Assembly: GCA_025350985.1 (NCBI GenBank) | Contig: JANXWU010000137.1 | Coordinates: forward strand, 1 to 9,739 | DNA: 9,739 bases | Reading direction: 5' to 3' | Origin: Spartobacteria bacterium | GTDB taxonomy: Bacteria > Verrucomicrobiota > Verrucomicrobiia > Chthoniobacterales > Chthoniobacteraceae | In this document: in pieces, positions 6,912-9,739 of the stretch | How positions within the stretch are numbered: the stretch's first letter is position 1 | How the letters are laid out: the number at the start of each line of letters is the position of its first letter | Notes under the pieces: model-generated | Database searches by the model: none | Seen by the model: the letters and a program-made list of their open reading frames with translations, nothing else | Told to the model about the DNA's origin: nothing | Translations under genes and position numbers: made by a program

Positions 6912-7394
6912 CTACGGCCCCGGACGGTGCGATGGCAGTTTGTCCGGTGGCAGCTCCACGATCTCGAACCAGTATTTTTCCAGCGTCTGCAAAATATCCA
7001 CCAGCGCCTCAAAGGTGACCGGTTTCACAATGTAGCTGTTCACGCCCAGATCGTAGCTTTTGTAAACGTCTTCATCCGACTTCGAGGTGGTCAAAACGAC
7101 GACGGGAATCTGCCGGATGTCCGGATCGTTTTTGATCTCCTTGAGTGCCGTCCGCCCGTCCATCCGCGGCATGTTCAGGTCGAGCAGAATGATGCCTGGA
7201 CGGGGCGCGGTCTCGTCGGTCGCGCCGGTGTATTTGCCCCGGCGTTTGAGGTAATCCAACAGTTCCTCCCCGTCGTGGACGAACTTCAATTCGTTCGCCA
7301 GCCGCCCTTCTTCGAGCGCCTCGCGGGTGAGGCGGCAGTCGTCCACGTCGTCGTCCGCCATGAGGATGATGATCGGTTTTCCGTAGCTGGTCAT
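6912..7394 (-). CDS. Stand-alone receiver-domain response regulator (Rcp1-like)
   Basis: This 160-residue protein is a single phosphoacceptor receiver domain with no DNA-binding or enzymatic output domain. Seen: the acidic pocket ADDD (13-16), phosphoacceptor D72 in LLDLNMPRMDG (70-80), T102/T103 in VVLTTS, and the conserved K124 in YIVKPV. The longer loop around residues 50-66 and the overall pattern resemble the Rcp1 class that pairs with phytochrome-like kinases. It should take phosphate from the kinase encoded immediately upstream, whose stop overlaps this start as ATGA, and signal by protein-protein contact or as a phosphorelay intermediate. An AAGGA sits six bases before the ATG, one of the few good ribosome sites in the window. 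The downstream target is not visible; pdxH follows directly. Confidence 0.93.
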   Translation of the reverse strand: MTSYGKPIIILMADDDVDDCRLTREALEEGRLANELKFVHDGEELLDYLKRRGKYTGATDETAPRPGIILLDLNMPRMDGRTALKEIKNDPDIRQIPVVVLTTSKSDEDVYKSYDLGVNSYIVKPVTFEALVDILQTLEKYWFEIVELPPDKLPSHRPGP

Positions 7395-9217
7395 TGGTTT
7401 TCCTTGATGCGTTGTTTCACGGGCAAAGTCACGACGAAAGTCGCCCCGGCGCCCTCGACGCCCTTGGCCACGATATTGCCACCGTGACGATCCGCGATCT
7501 TTCGGCAGACGGCAAGGCCGATGCCGGTGCCGGGATACTCGTGCTTCGCGTGCAGCCGCTGGAACACGGCGAAAATCCGGTCCGCGTACTTTTCGTCGAA
7601 GCCGATGCCGTTGTCCTGCACGATGATTTTGCAGACCTTGTCGCCGACCGCGCCCGACGGCGATTGGAGATCGAGCGACTCGAAGATTTTTCCCGCGACG
7701 CCGACGATGGGCGTCTGGCCCGGGCGCTGAAATTTCAGCGCGTTGCTCAAAAGATTTTGGAAAAGCTGACGCATCTGCAAGGGGTCGGCGGCGATCACAG
7801 GCAGCGTGCCGACTTCGATTCGCGCGTCAGTTTGGCGGATGCGCTCGTCGAGGTCGGAGATCACGTCCCAGAGGATTTCCGCGAGATCGACCTGCACGAA
7901 GGGCTGCGCGCGGCTGGTCACGCGCGCCAGCGTGAGCAGGTCGTGGATGAGCGTTTGCATCCGTCCCGCGGCGTCCTGCATTCGGTCGAGATAATCGCGC
8001 CCCGTGTCGCCCAAGGCATCGCCACACTTGGCTTTGAGCCGGTCGCCGAACGCGCGGATTTTGCGCAGCGGCTCCTGCAAATCGTGCGAGGCGACCGACG
8101 CGAAATCCTGCAACTCGCGATTGCTGCGCTCGAGCTGGTCGGCGAAAACGCGGAGCTTTTCCTCGGCGAGTTTGCGTTCCGTGATGTCACGGCTGACCCC
8201 GACCGTGCCCACAATTTTTTTGTCGGTGTCGAGCAGAGGGACTTTGGTCGTGAGAATCCACGCGAACTTGCTGCCGCGCGGTGGGATGGCCGGTTCTTCG
8301 CGATTGAGCAGCGGCTCGCCCGTGGCGATCACGGCCCGGTCGGCGGCGGCATATTGCTCCGCGAGTTCCGGCGGGAAAAGGTCGAAGACGGTCTTGCCTT
8401 CGATGTCGAGCGGCTCGGCCAGATGCAGGTATTCGCGATGCGCGATGTTGTCGAGGACGTAGCGCCCGCCGAGGTCTTTGACAAACACGCGGTCGGCCAT
8501 CGCGTCGATGATATTGCGCAGCCGGTTGCGCTCCTCCTTCAGCGCTTCCTCCGCACGGCGGCGCGCGGCAAAGTCACGCGCGATCCACAATCCCGACGCG
8601 CCAAGAATGATGGCGGTGAGCAAAATCGTGAGCACAATTCCCGTGGTCGTCGTTTCGCCGATGCTCACCGCGCGGCCCGAACGCTCGACCAGCATCTGCT
8701 GTTCGACGTTTTCAAACTCGCTCATCGCGCCCCGGATTTTCACCACCATTTCCTCGTCGGCGTCGGTGTTAAAGAGCAGAGCCGCCGCCTCGAACCCATT
8801 CTGCCGGCGCTCGGCCACGGTGTCCTTGAGCATGCCGAGTTCGTGGGAAATGAGCGTGCGAATCCCGTCCAGCCGCACCCGCTGTTCAGGCTCGTCCGCC
8901 ACCAGTTTTTTGAGCGCGTTGAAGTCCTGGATAATCCGCACCTGCGCTTCCTCATACGGCTGGAGGTAGAGGTCTTCGCCGCTGATGATGTAGCCCCGCG
9001 CGCCGCTCTGTGCCTCGGTCAGATGATGGAGCAGCGCCTGCTGGCGGCCGATCACTTCCCGCGAGAAAGCCACGAGGGAGGCGGTTCTTAAAAACTCGTT
9101 TGTGCTCCGGTACGCGATTGCCCCGATCACTCCGAGCATGACCAGCGCCAGCGTCAGGCCGAGCGCAATTTTGCGGACGATCGAATGCCGGGGCGCAGTT
9201 TTTTTTGCGTCACGCAT
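7391..9217 (-). CDS. CHASE3-PAS sensor histidine kinase
   Basis: This membrane sensor kinase should autophosphorylate and pass phosphate to the response regulator encoded next. Numbering from a TTG at 9229 (612 residues; four fewer from the preferred ATG at 9217), the order is: membrane segment (about 18-40), extracytoplasmic helical CHASE3-type sensor (about 41-190, with LTEAQSGARGYIISG at 70-84), second membrane segment (about 196-216), a linker, PAS domain (about 235-350, ending GVSRDITERK), HisKA dimerization domain with ASHDLQEPLR and phospho-H382, and HATPase_c with N-box NLLSNALKF (492-500), DNGIGF (539-544), FQRLH and GTGIGLAVC (567-575). All catalytic boxes look intact. The SHDLQEPLR variant is typical of kinases paired with Rcp1-type regulators, in keeping with the neighbour. 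The CHASE3 ligand is unknown. The stop overlaps the regulator start by 4 nt. Neither candidate start has a Shine-Dalgarno. Confidence 0.95.
   Translation of the reverse strand: MRDAKKTAPRHSIVRKIALGLTLALVMLGVIGAIAYRSTNEFLRTASLVAFSREVIGRQQALLHHLTEAQSGARGYIISGEDLYLQPYEEAQVRIIQDFNALKKLVADEPEQRVRLDGIRTLISHELGMLKDTVAERRQNGFEAAALLFNTDADEEMVVKIRGAMSEFENVEQQMLVERSGRAVSIGETTTTGIVLTILLTAIILGASGLWIARDFAARRRAEEALKEERNRLRNIIDAMADRVFVKDLGGRYVLDNIAHREYLHLAEPLDIEGKTVFDLFPPELAEQYAAADRAVIATGEPLLNREEPAIPPRGSKFAWILTTKVPLLDTDKKIVGTVGVSRDITERKLAEEKLRVFADQLERSNRELQDFASVASHDLQEPLRKIRAFGDRLKAKCGDALGDTGRDYLDRMQDAAGRMQTLIHDLLTLARVTSRAQPFVQVDLAEILWDVISDLDERIRQTDARIEVGTLPVIAADPLQMRQLFQNLLSNALKFQRPGQTPIVGVAGKIFESLDLQSPSGAVGDKVCKIIVQDNGIGFDEKYADRIFAVFQRLHAKHEYPGTGIGLAVCRKIADRHGGNIVAKGVEGAGATFVVTLPVKQRIKENQ
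7401..7405 (-). promoter_or_regulatory. Ribosome binding site of the response regulator gene
   Basis: On the minus strand AAGGA lies six bases before the ATG at 7394, inside the last codons of the kinase gene. It supports that start and shows how the overlapped regulator gene can be translated efficiently. Most other starts in the window lack such a site. Confidence 0.6.
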
Positions 9218-9322
9218 CGGGCGCGTCAAAGCTGGGCGGTGTGGCCGATTGGTGCCGGGAAGGCATCTGGAAAAGTTTCACCCTGCGCTGAAGATCGAGG
9301 TGGTCGCCGCCATGAAAATGGT
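9218..9322. promoter_or_regulatory. Spacer between glycosyltransferase and kinase genes
   Basis: About 105 bp lie between the stop of the GT9 gene and the kinase ATG. This is the likeliest place for a promoter of the kinase-regulator-pdxH operon, since the other junctions are overlapped or one base apart. I see no convincing promoter boxes and no terminator with a T-run. A short inverted repeat, CATGAA-N5-TTCATG at 9311-9327, overlaps the GT9 stop codon. Confidence 0.3.
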
Positions 9323-9739
9323 TCATGCCACCGCAACCGCCTGGCGTTTTTCCAAGACCCGGCACGCCTCTGCGAACACCTGCTCGACCGTGATCTGTTT
9401 CATGCACAGATTATTTTGGCACGCCGACTGGCGGTTGTTGTAGGCGTTCACGCACGGGCTGCACGCGAGGCCGAGCCAGATCGAGGTGTTGCGCGGCGTG
9501 GGCGCGCCGAAAAGCCGCGGCGTCTCGGGGCCGAAAAGTGTGATCACGTTGATCGGTGTCATCGCGGCGAAATGCGCGGGGCCGCTGTCGTTGGTCACAA
9601 GCAACTCGGCGAGCGTGTAAAGCACCATGAGCTGGCGCAGCGTCGTTTTTCCCGCGAGCGAAAAACAGCGCGGCGAGCCGACTTCGCTTGCGACGCGCGC
9701 GGCGGATTCGGCCTCGTTCGGGGCGCCGGTCATCGCGAC
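9323..9739 (-). CDS. Glycosyltransferase family 9 (heptosyltransferase-like), C-terminal part
   Basis: The frame is open from the right edge to the TGA at 9323-9325 and gives 138 residues, the C-terminal nucleotide-sugar-binding half of a GT9 enzyme. GT9 members add heptose or related sugars to the lipopolysaccharide core from ADP-heptose. Visible motifs are TGAPNE near the window edge, the GT9 hallmark VTNDSGPAH (48-56) followed by FAAM, and TLFGPETP. After these comes a cysteine-rich stretch with Cys 93, 96, 107 and 112 and an NLCM motif, a pattern seen in many GT9 proteins, where it may bind metal or form disulfides. The first in-frame ATG (9733) is inside the domain, so the gene continues outside the window. 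It would support an LPS-bearing Gram-negative host. Acceptor and donor cannot be determined. Confidence 0.88.
   Translation of the reverse strand, partial: VAMTGAPNEAESAARVASEVGSPRCFSLAGKTTLRQLMVLYTLAELLVTNDSGPAHFAAMTPINVITLFGPETPRLFGAPTPRNTSIWLGLACSPCVNAYNNRQSACQNNLCMKQITVEQVFAEACRVLEKRQAVAVA

Noticed and set aside
7394..9091. 565-codon open frame on the plus strand opposite the kinase gene
   Set aside because: It lies entirely antisense to a kinase with all expected motifs. It has no recognisable domain and is rich in Arg/His/Asp as expected from mirrored GC-rich codons.
9323..9739. Four-cysteine cluster in the GT9 fragment as a possible novel metal site
   Set aside because: A C-x2-C plus later cysteines ahead of a C-M motif is common in GT9 glycosyltransferases, so it is described in the gene entry rather than as a discovery.

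Overview
The window is GC-rich and almost fully coding. It holds ten genes: nine on the minus strand and one on the plus strand. It looks like ordinary chromosome of a Gram-negative bacterium that makes isoprenoids by the MEP pathway. Several details suggest the Verrucomicrobiota (PVC) group: the PGIGG form of the CdsA signature, the ASKE motif in Dxr, an orphan bacterial dynamin, and few Shine-Dalgarno sites. That assignment is inference from protein style, because no rRNA or other marker gene is present.

Minus-strand block A runs from about 5640 down to 1. It is a tight run of five genes in transcription order: mtnP (methylthioadenosine phosphorylase), a membrane-anchored polysaccharide deacetylase, a dynamin-like protein with degenerate GTPase motifs, cdsA (phosphatidate cytidylyltransferase) and dxr (DXP reductoisomerase, cut by the left edge). 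The junctions are an 11-nt gap, a 4-nt ATGA overlap, a gap of about 75 nt and another ATGA overlap, so the genes are probably co-transcribed and partly translationally coupled. The theme is the cell envelope: CDP-diacylglycerol for phospholipids, the first committed step to isoprenoids (including the undecaprenyl carrier), glycan deacetylation and membrane remodelling. dxr carries an in-gene heptanucleotide tandem repeat.

A 99-bp divergent intergenic region (5641-5739) separates mtnP from the only plus-strand gene, a bifunctional-nuclease (BFN/DUF151) protein. That gene ends 16 bp from the end of the convergent pdxH.

Minus-strand block B runs from 9217 down to 6260: a CHASE3-PAS histidine kinase, a stand-alone Rcp1-type response regulator (4-nt ATGA overlap) and pdxH (one base after the regulator's stop, predicted TTG start). 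This looks like a three-gene operon joining a two-component pair to vitamin B6 (PLP) synthesis. At the right edge is the C-terminal part of a GT9 heptosyltransferase-like glycosyltransferase, about 105 bp upstream of the kinase.

No gap without a gene exceeds 300 bp. I saw no tRNA, rRNA, CRISPR array, insertion sequence, phage gene or convincing intrinsic terminator. I did not find a clear novel multi-gene system. The best leads are the dynamin-like pseudo-GTPase inside a lipid/isoprenoid operon, the heptamer repeat in dxr, and the kinase-regulator-pdxH linkage.
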